This document shows positions 1-8,936 of a stretch of DNA of 45,496 nt, piece by piece. The notes under the pieces are model-generated. The model was not told the origin of the DNA. It saw nothing but the letters and a program-made list of their open reading frames with translations, and searched no databases. Where the stretch lies: positions 28,301 to 73,796 of the forward strand of contig PMHV01000069.1 in the NCBI GenBank assembly GCA_003156805.1, in the 5' to 3' direction. The position numbers and the translations under genes are program-made. This DNA is from Acidobacteriaceae bacterium. Lineage in GTDB: Bacteria > Acidobacteriota > Terriglobia > Terriglobales > Acidobacteriaceae. Position 1 is the stretch's first letter; each line of letters opens with the position of its first letter.

Positions 1-1616
1 GCCAGCTTTGTGATCTGGAGTTGCTGATCACGGGCGGGTTTTCTCCGCTGCGGGGTTTTATGACCCGCGCCGACTATGAAGGCGTCTGCCACAACCTGCG
101 GCTGGCCAGTGGAACGCTCTGGCCCATGCCCATCACCCTCGATGTCACCGAGGAATTTGCCAGGAAGCTGACTCCGGGCACGAGCAAAGTTGCGCTGCGC
201 GATCCTGAAGGCGTCATGCTCGCGGTTCTGCACGTCGAAGAAGTGTGGCAGCCCGACCGTAAGGCCGAGGCCCAGGCAATTTTCGCCAGCACCAGCGCCG
301 CTCATCCCGGCGCCGATTACGCCATCAACAAATCAAATCCCTGGTACGTCGGGGGAAAGATAGAAGGGACGCAGACCCCGTCGCATTATGATTTTCGTAC
401 CGTGCGTTTGACTCCGGCGGAGGTGCGGGCCGAATTTGCCCGCGTGGGTTGGCGTCGGGTGGTCGCCTTCCAGACTCGCAATCCCATGCACCGCGCCCAC
501 GTTGAGCTTGCGTTCCGCGCCGCCAAACAAGTCGAAGCCAACCTGCTGATTCATCCCGTGGTGGGAATGACCAAGCCGGGTGATGTGGATTATTACACAC
601 GGGTGCGCTGCTACCAGTTGCTGCTTTCAAAGTTCCCGCAAACAACCGCCAAACTTTCTCTGCTGCCGCTGGCCATGCGCATGGGCGGACCGCGGGAAGC
701 CATCTGGCACGCGCTCATCCGCAAGAATCATGGCTGCACTCACTTCATCGTGGGCCGAGATCACGCGGGTCCGGGCAAAGACACCGACGGCAAACCCTTC
801 TACGGCCCCTATGAGGCGCAAGAGGTCTTCAAGAAGCACGAGTCCGACATCGGCGTCAGCATGGTCCCTTTCAACATGATGGTCTACCTCGAGGCCCAGA
901 ACAAGTACGTTCCCGACGACGAAGTTAAGAACGGAGATCGGGTACTGAACATCTCCGGCACCGAACTTCGCCAGCGTCTGAACGAAGGCCGCGAGATTCC
1001 CGCCTGGTTCACCTATCCGGAAGTCGTGGCTGAATTGCGCCGCAGTTTCCCGCCCCGTCACAAACAGGGCGTGACCATTTTTTTCACGGGACTTTCTGGT
1101 TCCGGCAAGTCGACCATCGCCAACGTGTTGCTAACGAAGTTTCTGGAAACCGGCGGGCGTCCGGTCACGCTGCTGGATGGCGACCTGGTGCGCAAGCATC
1201 TATCTGCCGAACTCGGGTTCTCCAAAGAGCATCGCGACATCAACATCCGGCGCATCGGCTACGTAGCATCGGAAATCACGAAAAACGGCGGCATTGCCAT
1301 TTGTGCGCCCATCGCGCCCTACGACGCGACCCGTAAACATGTGCGGCAGATGATTGAGCCCCATGGCGGGTTCATTCTTGTGCACATCGCTACCTCCGTC
1401 GAGGTCTGCGAAGTGCGCGATCGCAAGGGCCTGTATGCCAAAGCACGCGCGGGAATTCTAAAAGAGTTCACGGGCATCTCAGATCCTTATGAAGTTCCGG
1501 CCGACGCCGAAGTCACCATCAACACCAGCGACTTGTCCCCCGAAGAGGCAGCGCAGGAGATCATTCTGCACCTGGAGCGGGAAGGCTTCATCGGAACGGC
1601 CGCGGAGTCGGTTTAG
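1..1616 (+). CDS. sat-cysC: Bifunctional sulfate adenylyltransferase / adenylylsulfate kinase, 5' end cut by window edge
   Basis: This cytoplasmic enzyme makes APS from ATP and sulfate and then phosphorylates it to PAPS. The frame is open to the window edge. The codons before the TTG at 21 read QLCDLE, which joins smoothly to the conserved LLITGGFSPLRGFM, so the true start lies outside and the TTG is internal. Counting from that TTG, the sulfurylase part holds QTRNPMHRAH (about 151-160) and VGRDHAGPG (about 244-252), the nucleotide-binding motifs of ATP sulfurylases. The C-terminal APS kinase part starts near residue 350 with the P-loop GLSGSGKST (about 357-365), followed by DINIRRIGYVASE and APIAPYDATR. 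Both halves look intact. It leads an operon with a TauE-type permease and a CysQ-type phosphatase. Fused Sat-CysC proteins are known in several bacterial groups. The fusion itself is certain from the sequence. Confidence 0.95.
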   Translation, partial: QLCDLELLITGGFSPLRGFMTRADYEGVCHNLRLASGTLWPMPITLDVTEEFARKLTPGTSKVALRDPEGVMLAVLHVEEVWQPDRKAEAQAIFASTSAAHPGADYAINKSNPWYVGGKIEGTQTPSHYDFRTVRLTPAEVRAEFARVGWRRVVAFQTRNPMHRAHVELAFRAAKQVEANLLIHPVVGMTKPGDVDYYTRVRCYQLLLSKFPQTTAKLSLLPLAMRMGGPREAIWHALIRKNHGCTHFIVGRDHAGPGKDTDGKPFYGPYEAQEVFKKHESDIGVSMVPFNMMVYLEAQNKYVPDDEVKNGDRVLNISGTELRQRLNEGREIPAWFTYPEVVAELRRSFPPRHKQGVTIFFTGLSGSGKSTIANVLLTKFLETGGRPVTLLDGDLVRKHLSAELGFSKEHRDINIRRIGYVASEITKNGGIAICAPIAPYDATRKHVRQMIEPHGGFILVHIATSVEVCEVRDRKGLYAKARAGILKEFTGISDPYEVPADAEVTINTSDLSPEEAAQEIILHLEREGFIGTAAESV

Positions 1617-1659
1617 ACACTCCGGCGAACGCCGACCGAGGCCAAAAGCCGGCACTGTC

Positions 1660-2427
1660 ATGGATCTGCTGATCAAGAGCCTGATTGGTTTTGTAGTCGG
1701 GACCCTCATTGGAATGACGGGAGTGGGGGGCGGCGTTCTGCTGCTCCCGATCCTCATTTTTGGCTTGGGCGTGCCTCCCATTCGCGCCGTCGGCTCCGAC
1801 GCGCTCTTCAACTTTCTCACCAAGATCGGCGCCAGTATCGTTCATCTGCGCAAGGGGACGGTTCGGCGCAAAGTAGTTGTGGCGCTCGCAGTGGGCAGTG
1901 CTCCAGGCTCCTATCTGGGCGTAAGTTTCCTGGTTTACCTGCGAAACGTCTACGGCAATGGCGTCAATCACTTCATCACCGTTGCGGTTGGAGTCCTGCT
2001 GATTTGCATTCCGACATTCCTGTTTTTTCAGAAAAAGATTGAAGACCGGGCCGCGGCGCGCCCGCCCACTATGAAATCGTTTGCCTGGATGTCACTCATC
2101 GGGCTGGTGGCGGGCTTTCTGGTGGGCATTACCTCGGTCGGCTCTGGCAGTATCGTGATGATGATGCTGTTGCTGTTCTACAGCTTTCAACCGAAAGTGA
2201 TGGTGGGCACCGACATCGTGCACGCCTTAATTCTCACCGGGGTCACCAGTCTTCTCCATTTTCGTATGCATAATGTTGATGTTCATCTGGTGGGCGCGCT
2301 CTTGATCGGCTCGGTTCCGGGCGGACTGCTCGGTTCTTATTTGAGCACGCGGGTCCCGGTTCCGTGGCTGAGACGTATCCTTTGCGCCGTACTGCTTGCA
2401 ACCGGCGCGCGCATGCTGGTGGCTTGA
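1660..2427 (+). CDS. TauE/SafE family sulfite/sulfonate permease-like membrane protein
   Basis: A 255-residue integral membrane protein of the TauE/SafE (DUF81) family, which transports sulfite, sulfonates or related anions across the inner membrane. The two-fold repeat is visible: GMTGVGGG near residue 19 and GITSVGSG in the second half, each in a hydrophobic hairpin. About eight hydrophobic segments fit the family, as does the length. The frame extends upstream to 1489, but that part overlaps sat-cysC and is Arg/Pro-rich, so I chose ATG 1660, 43 nt after the sat-cysC stop. Its place between sulfate-activation genes suggests a sulfur substrate; which one and in which direction cannot be read from the sequence. 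Confidence 0.9.
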   Translation: MDLLIKSLIGFVVGTLIGMTGVGGGVLLLPILIFGLGVPPIRAVGSDALFNFLTKIGASIVHLRKGTVRRKVVVALAVGSAPGSYLGVSFLVYLRNVYGNGVNHFITVAVGVLLICIPTFLFFQKKIEDRAAARPPTMKSFAWMSLIGLVAGFLVGITSVGSGSIVMMMLLLFYSFQPKVMVGTDIVHALILTGVTSLLHFRMHNVDVHLVGALLIGSVPGGLLGSYLSTRVPVPWLRRILCAVLLATGARMLVA

Positions 2428-2449
2428 TCGCAATTAAGATCAGGAGAAT

Positions 2450-3259
2450 ATGCACTCTAACTCGTACGCTCAAATCCTGGAACGCATTCACGCCGCTCTG
2501 GAAGCCTCTCGCGCCGTGTTCGCCCGCTTCACTCCGGGAGAGATCGACGCGGAGTATAAGGCCGGGCACGATCCCGTGACGGAGGCGGATCGCGCCCTCG
2601 ATGCCGTTCTGCGCAAGGAACTGCTGCGCGAAGGCGAAGGCTGGCTTTCCGAAGAGAGCGTAGACGACCCCATCCGCCTGCAGCGCTCGCGGGTTTGGGT
2701 GGTCGATTCGCTCGACGGCACTCGCGAGTTTGTTCAAGGCATCCCCGAGTTCTGCGTTTCGATCGGGTTGGTCGAGAATGGCCGTCCCGTTGCCGGCGGA
2801 ATTTGCAATCCGGCGACCAACGAAGTTTTCCTGGGTTCCGTGGGATCAGGCATCACCTACAATGGCAAACCGGCCAGGCCCAGTCAGCGCCGGAGTCTGG
2901 ACGGAGCATTGGTTCTTGCCAGCCGCAGTGAGGTCAAACGCGGGGAGTGGAAACAATTCGAGAATGGTCTTTTCAAAATCCAGGCGATGGGTTCGGTCGC
3001 TTACAAACTCGCGCTGGTTTCCGCAGGCCTGGCGGACGTCACTTTCACTCTGACGCCAAAGAACGAGTGGGACGTGGTTGCGGGAGCGGCGCTGGTGCAT
3101 GCTGCCGGCGGTTTTGTCAGCACTCTGGAGAAAACCGGCCTGACCGCAAACCGGCGCGATCCGCTTCTGTCGGGCCTGCTGGCAAGCGGACCCTTCCTGC
3201 AAGACGAACTGCTTTCCCTCGTGGGGCCGCACATCCGCATGGCCGAACCGGCTCGCTAG
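2450..3259 (+). CDS. cysQ: 3'(2'),5'-bisphosphate nucleotidase, CysQ type (inositol monophosphatase superfamily)
   Basis: A 269-residue Mg-dependent phosphatase that most likely hydrolyses PAP (or PAPS) to AMP (or APS), removing the by-product of PAPS use. Superfamily metal ligands are visible: SEES (E68-E69), the D86-S-L-D89-G-T motif, and EWD followed by AGAALVHAAGG near the C-terminus. The following sequence REF after DGT resembles CysQ (DGTKEF). A clear ribosome site (CAGGAGA, 2441-2447) precedes ATG 2450, 22 nt after the permease stop. The pairing with Sat-CysC supports PAP rather than inositol phosphate as substrate; a plain inositol monophosphatase is the alternative. Confidence 0.88.
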   Translation: MHSNSYAQILERIHAALEASRAVFARFTPGEIDAEYKAGHDPVTEADRALDAVLRKELLREGEGWLSEESVDDPIRLQRSRVWVVDSLDGTREFVQGIPEFCVSIGLVENGRPVAGGICNPATNEVFLGSVGSGITYNGKPARPSQRRSLDGALVLASRSEVKRGEWKQFENGLFKIQAMGSVAYKLALVSAGLADVTFTLTPKNEWDVVAGAALVHAAGGFVSTLEKTGLTANRRDPLLSGLLASGPFLQDELLSLVGPHIRMAEPAR

Positions 3260-3380
3260 CTCCTGGGGCCTGGCATCGCCACTTTTCCGGGCGGCACAAC
3301 ATCCCCCCCTCCAATGAGCGAAGTAATTACCCACTTTGCGTAATTTGTAATTCCCGCGTAGACAAATATATGCTTTGCCT

Positions 3381-4574
3381 ATGAGCCGTTGGATCGTTCT
3401 CAAGGCAGTCACCAGCTTGATAGACGAATCGGGGGTGCCGGAACAACCGCCGGGCCGTTTTGCGCTGCTGTGGCACATTATTCTAGGGTCGCTCGCCATC
3501 GTGTTCAGGCGCCAAAACGTAGCCGTTCTCCCAACTAAGGTTCATGTAGGAGCGCGAGAAACCGTCTTCACGGAATGCCCCACCCTCAACGATGTGCTCT
3601 TCACATCAGTGCGCCATCGGCGTCCCGCTTTCGTCCTCCCCGGCACACTGGCTCCCGTTTGCCGATATTTCGGCGTCGATCACGACCGCGTTTTGACCCT
3701 GCGATGCAGTTCCTCAGGACTGGCAATCTGCTTCGGGCATTTGCACGGAATGGAAGTCGTGGTTCACGCGTCCATGAACGGAGACGGAAAGTGGGTAGCA
3801 CGGCAGTTTGAAGGTGCGAAAATCGGGAGACAACTAGTGGGAGCGCTTGGCCCCGACATTATCGATGGGAACAGCGCACATCTGATCACTGCGAGAGTGT
3901 CCGGGCGTCCAATTACGCCGTGGCAGCTGACTGAGGACAGGCTTCAGGCCGCCATCCTCGCGGCCTTAGAGCCACTGAAGCATATCTTTGACTCCGGACA
4001 CTGGACCGGACATCCAGACGACGAACTGATCGACGAGCTGCAATCCTATGTGATGCGAAGCTCTCATCAAGCCCAGCTGCAACCGGCGTTGGATCTGCTC
4101 AAACAATGGGATAGAACACACGTAAAGACAGTAGCTGTGCACGGAGACTACTGGCTGAACAATATCCTGTTTTCGAAGGGGCATGTTACAGGTATTGTGG
4201 ACTGGGATCGCACCCGCGCCAACGGCTGCGCTGGCATCGACGCACTCCATTTAGCTTTCATGAGCTATGCTATGTGGTCTGGCATTCCGGTTTCTGAACT
4301 GCTTGCAGACGTCTGTACGGACAACTGGCATTTCCCGTGGCTTTCGTCGTATTGTGCTTTAATCGAAGAAGCATTCTCTTTGAGTTCGAACGACCTGAGG
4401 TATTTGGCGATTCTCCTCTGGTTGAGCTACTTTCCCTTTTATGACGAGCTGCACCCTGATGTTCAATCTAACCACAGCTCCGGGGCGGCGGACTGGTATA
4501 CGCAGATGAGTTCTCCGATGTGCGAAGCCCTCCTCAGAATGCAATGCCAACCCGCTGTCTGCCGCGGTGCATGA
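3381..4574 (+). CDS. APH-fold phosphotransferase (aminoglycoside phosphotransferase/choline kinase-like), unknown substrate
   Basis: A 397-residue protein with the catalytic signature of the APH/choline kinase fold: HGDYWLNN (H254, D256, N261) followed by the metal-binding DWD (274-276). The N-terminal half is poorly conserved but has room for an ATP-binding lobe. Its stop overlaps the ATG of the next gene, a SAM methyltransferase (ATGA, 4571-4574), so the two are translationally coupled. I chose ATG 3381; a TTG at 3375 is possible. A very similar arrangement recurs at 7944-9670. In an EPS locus the substrate is more likely a sugar or glycan end than an antibiotic. WbdD, which caps O9a antigen with methyl phosphate, combines the same two activities; that link is inference. 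Confidence 0.8.
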   Translation: MSRWIVLKAVTSLIDESGVPEQPPGRFALLWHIILGSLAIVFRRQNVAVLPTKVHVGARETVFTECPTLNDVLFTSVRHRRPAFVLPGTLAPVCRYFGVDHDRVLTLRCSSSGLAICFGHLHGMEVVVHASMNGDGKWVARQFEGAKIGRQLVGALGPDIIDGNSAHLITARVSGRPITPWQLTEDRLQAAILAALEPLKHIFDSGHWTGHPDDELIDELQSYVMRSSHQAQLQPALDLLKQWDRTHVKTVAVHGDYWLNNILFSKGHVTGIVDWDRTRANGCAGIDALHLAFMSYAMWSGIPVSELLADVCTDNWHFPWLSSYCALIEEAFSLSSNDLRYLAILLWLSYFPFYDELHPDVQSNHSSGAADWYTQMSSPMCEALLRMQCQPAVCRGA

Positions 4575-5263
4575 AGATCAAGATCAACAGCGAACTGAAC
4601 GGTCTGCCAGGTTTCCTGTACAAGCGTGCTGTGCGCAGACTGGCGAAGAGCTATAGCCCCTACCATCCGATCTTTCTTGGCGACGAACGCATCGGCGAGG
4701 GCGAACGTGCCTGTATCGACCGCTGGGCCATCATCGCGGGTAACCTTCGAGCGACCGGAGCAAAGACCCTGCTGGACCTCGGCTGCGCCGAGGGCTATTT
4801 TGTCCAGCAGGCGGCAAAGTCCGGATGCCTCGCGGTGGGCGTAGACGCGGATGTTCTGAGATTATCGCTCGCTCAGGCGTCAGCGACGCTCAATCGAGTT
4901 CAGGGAGCCGGTTTTATATACGCCGAACTCACGCCTGAATTTATCGATACACTTCCCCCGTATGATGCGGTGCTGTTTCTTTCGGTCTTGCACCATATCA
5001 TGTATGAGCAAGGAATTGATTATGCTCGTCAGTATATGAGGCGGCTCAAGCCGAAAGTGGGGAAGTTTATGATCTTCGACATGGCACAGTCGAACGAGAC
5101 TGGTCACGCGTGGGCATCGCTTCTGCCCGATATGGGCGACGATCCGCATGCCTGGATCGCGGAGTTTCTGAGCTCCGCAGGTTTTCGATCGATCGAGAAA
5201 GTGGGCGATACGGATGCCTATCAGGGGTCTGTTCGGCGCGCCCTGTTTCGAGTAGCGCCGTAA
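4571..5263 (+). CDS. Class I SAM-dependent methyltransferase paired with an APH-fold kinase
   Basis: A 230-residue cytoplasmic methyltransferase. The SAM-binding motif I reads LLDLGCAEGYF (D69-G75), followed by the acidic strand end VGVDAD and a motif IV-like YDAVLFLSVLHHI. The ATG at 4571 overlaps the stop of the upstream kinase. An upstream in-frame start at 4520 would lie inside that gene and adds a non-conserved segment, so I did not use it. The final part (HAWIAEFLSSAGF...) is typical of the fold's C-terminus. The acceptor is unknown; a phosphorylated or free sugar hydroxyl on the glycan is plausible from context. The gene ends 22 nt from the convergent heparinase-like gene. Confidence 0.82.
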   Translation: MKIKINSELNGLPGFLYKRAVRRLAKSYSPYHPIFLGDERIGEGERACIDRWAIIAGNLRATGAKTLLDLGCAEGYFVQQAAKSGCLAVGVDADVLRLSLAQASATLNRVQGAGFIYAELTPEFIDTLPPYDAVLFLSVLHHIMYEQGIDYARQYMRRLKPKVGKFMIFDMAQSNETGHAWASLLPDMGDDPHAWIAEFLSSAGFRSIEKVGDTDAYQGSVRRALFRVAP

Positions 5264-5285
5264 TCGGCTTCGCCCGTGAGCTAAA

Positions 5286-7610
5286 CTACATTTTCGGATG
5301 CTCCAGTGCCTCGACGTCAGAGCAAAAGACGCAACGGGCAGCGCCCTGAATCAGCTCGGCCCGCGCAACCGCGCGTTTCATACTCAGGCTGCGAGTTCCG
5401 CTGATTTCGACATAACTTCCGTTGCATAGAATTATGTCTGGCTCTGCTGTGCCGACACGCGCCGACAGACATATGAATTCCGCGTCGCTGGCAACTGCGC
5501 CAGATTTCCAAGGCTGCTTCTTGTGCCCAAAGAAGAAGTGATAGTCCCATCCGTCGGTCCGATACTGGTAGGCGCGAACAGACGAGGTAGCTTCCGGGGG
5601 CTGGAAGCGTGTGAATGCGCCGGGAGGGCTATGAGCCTCCCGGACTGGCACCAGCAGGGTCACGAATTCCGCCGGCAAAGAGATGTCCGCTCTGAAGTTC
5701 AAGACCGTCGTCTTCCGTTGCTGGCCATAGACAGGGGACCACGGACCTTCGTGAACTTCTTCCGCCCAACCGTGGTCTTGAACCGGGAGAACGGCCAGGC
5801 CTTGCGCCAAGTTCTTAATGCGAAAGAGATGCACCTTCTGCTGTTGGAGATCTGGAGCCAGATGCCATGAGATATCCAGACGATGCTCACCCTTTCCTTC
5901 CGCCAAGTCCCGCACCAGAAAAATGCCAGAGCGCAAAGCCAGGATCCACCGTCGGTGCGCTACTGGAGAAGGCAGTCGCTGGTAGCCATCGTGACTGCCC
6001 ACAAATAGACAGAAACTCTCACCCGTGATCCACTGCTCAGCGCGGGCACGGACATGATTGTTCCACGAGAACGGTCCGGCTGGTTCTGCCTGATCTTTAC
6101 CATCCACCCGCAGCGTGTTATGCATAGCCGTGCTGCGAAACAGATCTCGCAGGTTGCCTTCGCCCACATATTCGCCGGTGCCGGAATCGATCAACAGTCG
6201 GCGCGCACCGCTGTGCAGAGAGAGGCTCAAGGCATCGGCATGACTATGACCGTAGCTCTGGGGGAGAGAAGGTCCGCCGTGAATCGTCAACTGACTGCCC
6301 GCGGCGGTGAGCACATATATACCGGCGGACTCAAAAGCGGCATAGGCCGTTGCGGCCGGCTGCACGTCAACCTCAATGCGATCCCATCCCTCGACGCAGG
6401 TCTCGCCCAAGAGCCAAATTGTTTCCTCTCGCAAGCCGCCTGCGAGTCGTTTGAAATCTCCGCGGCGGAAGAGAACGGCCCCCGTAGACAGTGGATCGAG
6501 CAAGTGCTCGGCGCGATTCCGGCTGGGGTCGAAGAGCCGCCCGCCATCGTCGTCGCCAAATTCAGCCGGCAGCCCGGTGAGGCTCAGATGGAACAGGGCA
6601 TCCACCATCCGTTCAAGAGTCTGCTCCAGTTCCTTCGGAAGGCTTTGTTCATTCGCAGTGACAAGGAGCGCGGCATGGAGAAACAAATCGAGCGCGTAAA
6701 CATGGTAGTACGTAGACTGCTCGAAATGCAGTCCATCTGGATTCACCTGCCGACGCGCCTCTTGCAGAACGCTCTGCCATCCCAGCGCTTTCCAGCGCTC
6801 CGCTCCAGAAAGCTCTCCGCACAGAGTGCCGAGGAAGAACAGGCCCACCGCTTCCCCGAGCAGATGGGTATTAGGAGAAAAGTATGTGGAGAGATAACGC
6901 TCAAGATGTCGTCCACTGAGCGCCTGCGCCCGCAGCCACTCCTGGCGGAAACCCGGCTCCAGGGCGGGAGTGCCTTCGAGCAGGTAATACACCCACATCC
7001 AAGAGAGACTTCGAAAGGCCACCTCTAAGCTGCTCGCCCAATTGATCCCCAGCGGGTACGGGTTGGCAAAGTGCCAATCCCGCCACTGCGAACGGATCTC
7101 GATCGCGTAGCGCTGGTCTCCGGTCAACCGGTACGCTTTAGCCAGGGTGACCAGATGCTGGTGCCGGTTCAACTCCCAGGTTACTTTGCTGTCGCCCACT
7201 TCCGCGAAGTCAAGGTACTTGATGCGGTGAAATGGCTTGCGCGCCGCAGCCTTCCCATGGACGAGGTCGAGGTGCCAATCGATCAACGGGCCGTAGTCCA
7301 GGGCTTCGTATCCCAACAGATCGAAGCGGTGAGCACAAATTCTCTGGGCACGAGCAACTATACCCTCGGCTTGTTCCGGGAGCCGCAGGCGGATTAGCCG
7401 GAGCAAGTTCTGTACCTGGTCAGGTCTGAAGAAGAACGCTCCCGGCTGCGCATGAGCCGATGCCGGCTCTCCTTTCGCAAAATCGAATCCGAAACGCGAC
7501 CGCACGGCATCAGCGCGTTTGGACAGTTCCTGGCGGCTACGGTCTAGGAACTCGCGCCGATCCATTTCCCACAATTTCTCGAAGATCTTCCGCCAGCTTT
7601 TCGTCGCCAT
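5286..7610 (-). CDS. Heparinase II/III family protein (alginate/heparin lyase-type)
   Basis: A protein of about 774 residues with the two parts of heparinase II/III family proteins: an alpha-helical toroid N-terminal half (HRIKYLDFAEVGDSKVTWEL, NWASSLEVAFRSLSWMW, YFSPNTHLLGEAVGLFF) and a beta-sandwich C-terminal half containing HGGPSLPQSYGHSHADALS and the segment LLIDSGTGEYVGEG. Members cleave uronic-acid polysaccharides by beta-elimination and occur in many exosortase-type EPS loci. No signal peptide is obvious. ATG 7610 starts MATKSWRKIFEKLWEMDR, which fits the family; a GTG at 7655 would add 15 residues. It is a single gene opposite in strand to its neighbours. It may trim polymer in or near the periplasm, but export is not evident. 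The sequence alone does not prove lyase activity. Confidence 0.85.
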   Translation of the reverse strand: MATKSWRKIFEKLWEMDRREFLDRSRQELSKRADAVRSRFGFDFAKGEPASAHAQPGAFFFRPDQVQNLLRLIRLRLPEQAEGIVARAQRICAHRFDLLGYEALDYGPLIDWHLDLVHGKAAARKPFHRIKYLDFAEVGDSKVTWELNRHQHLVTLAKAYRLTGDQRYAIEIRSQWRDWHFANPYPLGINWASSLEVAFRSLSWMWVYYLLEGTPALEPGFRQEWLRAQALSGRHLERYLSTYFSPNTHLLGEAVGLFFLGTLCGELSGAERWKALGWQSVLQEARRQVNPDGLHFEQSTYYHVYALDLFLHAALLVTANEQSLPKELEQTLERMVDALFHLSLTGLPAEFGDDDGGRLFDPSRNRAEHLLDPLSTGAVLFRRGDFKRLAGGLREETIWLLGETCVEGWDRIEVDVQPAATAYAAFESAGIYVLTAAGSQLTIHGGPSLPQSYGHSHADALSLSLHSGARRLLIDSGTGEYVGEGNLRDLFRSTAMHNTLRVDGKDQAEPAGPFSWNNHVRARAEQWITGESFCLFVGSHDGYQRLPSPVAHRRWILALRSGIFLVRDLAEGKGEHRLDISWHLAPDLQQQKVHLFRIKNLAQGLAVLPVQDHGWAEEVHEGPWSPVYGQQRKTTVLNFRADISLPAEFVTLLVPVREAHSPPGAFTRFQPPEATSSVRAYQYRTDGWDYHFFFGHKKQPWKSGAVASDAEFICLSARVGTAEPDIILCNGSYVEISGTRSLSMKRAVARAELIQGAARCVFCSDVEALEHPKM

Positions 7611-7943
7611 TTCCGTTGGGAGAGATTCGCTCACGCGGCACCGCGCACTCTGCACCGCGCGGATATCTCTACTGATGGATCATCATAAATGACGGCAAAA
7701 GTCTGCATCTGTTGACCGTGTGACCTCTGGAAGTGGATAAGCATGACCGGAGCGAGCGTAATGCTAATACTAGCGGCGCTCGGCATCACGCCCGCCTCGC
7801 CTCGGCCCGGCCATCGGACCTCGCCTGCGATTGGGTTTGCTACGCCTAATGGGTCACTTTGAAAGTGCTGAGGCATGATGCTACATTCGTGAAGGACCAC
7901 CTGCGAACGCTACAGCGAAGATAGTTGGAGCCATTGCCAGCGA
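7611..7943. other. Intergenic region between divergent heparinase-like and APH-fold genes
   Basis: About 330 nt without a supportable gene. It must hold the promoters of both flanking genes. The only ordered element I see is a short palindrome at 7855-7867 (CACTTT G AAAGTG). No clear -35/-10 pair and no tRNA-like fold were recognised. Confidence 0.6.
7855..7867. promoter_or_regulatory. Short palindrome, possible operator
   Basis: CACTTTGAAAGTG is a 6+1+6 nt perfect inverted repeat about 77 nt upstream of the APH-fold gene at 7944. Palindromes of this size are typical operator half-sites but also arise by chance, so this is only a candidate. Confidence 0.2.
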
Positions 7944-8936
7944 ATGCGCGGCCGATTTGAACTCGAAGATTCTATGCTGGGGCGTTTTGAAAGCGCTGCT
8001 GTCTATTTGAAGGCTGTCACCGATTCTTCGCCCGGGTCTAAGGTCATCAGCCGGAACGTGTGCGTCTACCGGTTTCCGAGCGCCGATGGAAGGCATTTCG
8101 TTGTCGCGAAGGTTGCGCGCACTCTTGGTCCAGCTATGCGGAAGGCGCTGTGCAACGAATATTCAGCGCTGGAAGAAGTCAAGAATCGGGCTGGGGACGC
8201 CCTGGGAGCTTCCGTCCCTCATCCACTGGCATTGCTTGAAGAGCAAGGAATTTTGGTAATGAGTGGAGTCGGCGGGGTCTCACTGGACGCCACTTTGCGC
8301 CGCCAGGCGAACGTACTGCGGGGCAGGTTCCGCCGCCGGCGGATGCACGACCTTGGAGTGCTCGTCGGCACCTGGTTACGTCAATTTCACGTCGCAACCG
8401 TTGCGGGCAGCCAACCGCACGACCACTGCAACTATTTGCGGGAACTCGACTCCAACATCTGTCGGTCACAGGAGTTCGGACTCAGCGCCTCCGCCTTGCA
8501 GACGGTTCGCGACGGTGTGGAAGCAACCAGCGGGATCCTGAATGGAACGAAGGTACCGACGGCGGCGGCACATGGCGATTTTCTCCCACAAAATATCCTG
8601 GTCTGCGGGACAGGCGCCGGAGTGGTGGATTTTGGAAGTTACTGTGCTGAAGCTCCGGTCTATCGAGATCTTGCTCATTTGTCTGCTTACCTCACTCTTC
8701 TGGCAAACAGACTGACGTATTCGGGCAGTGCGCTCGAATCTCTGGAGCGCGGCTTTCTGACGGGGTATGGCGGGACGCTGAATGCTGATTTGCTGAAAAT
8801 TTATGGGGTGAGTGCACTCCTGCGGATCATCAACGATCGTTCCTGCGTTCTGACGGCCGGCAGGTCGAGGAGGATCGAACAGCTGCTGCTGTCTCTCTCC
8901 TCAGTCGGAACCGTGACTGCTCGCCGAGGTTTATGA
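7944..8936 (+). CDS. Second APH-fold phosphotransferase, unknown substrate
   Basis: A 330-residue protein with a kinase-like fold. The catalytic loop reads HGDFLPQN (H210, D212, N217), followed by VVDFGSY with D229 as metal ligand. The N-lobe includes FVVAKVARTLGPAMRKALCNEY, which fits the ATP-binding lysine and following helix. Its stop overlaps the start of the following methyltransferase gene (ATGA, 8933-8936). Beyond the catalytic motifs it shows little likeness to the APH-fold protein at 3381, so the repeated kinase/methyltransferase arrangement is not an evident recent duplication. Start choice lies between ATG 7944 and ATG 7974. In this locus a sugar, lipid carrier or glycan end is the likely phosphate acceptor (inference). 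Confidence 0.8.
   Translation: MRGRFELEDSMLGRFESAAVYLKAVTDSSPGSKVISRNVCVYRFPSADGRHFVVAKVARTLGPAMRKALCNEYSALEEVKNRAGDALGASVPHPLALLEEQGILVMSGVGGVSLDATLRRQANVLRGRFRRRRMHDLGVLVGTWLRQFHVATVAGSQPHDHCNYLRELDSNICRSQEFGLSASALQTVRDGVEATSGILNGTKVPTAAAHGDFLPQNILVCGTGAGVVDFGSYCAEAPVYRDLAHLSAYLTLLANRLTYSGSALESLERGFLTGYGGTLNADLLKIYGVSALLRIINDRSCVLTAGRSRRIEQLLLSLSSVGTVTARRGL

Noticed and set aside
3335-3380. TTGTAA ... TATATG as a -35/-10 pair just before the first APH-fold gene
   Set aside because: The -10-like element would lie within about 12 nt of the start codon, leaving almost no leader, and both hexamers are weak.
6054-7028. A 324-codon plus-strand frame opposite the heparinase-like gene
   Set aside because: Antisense shadow; the opposite strand encodes a coherent heparinase II/III protein.
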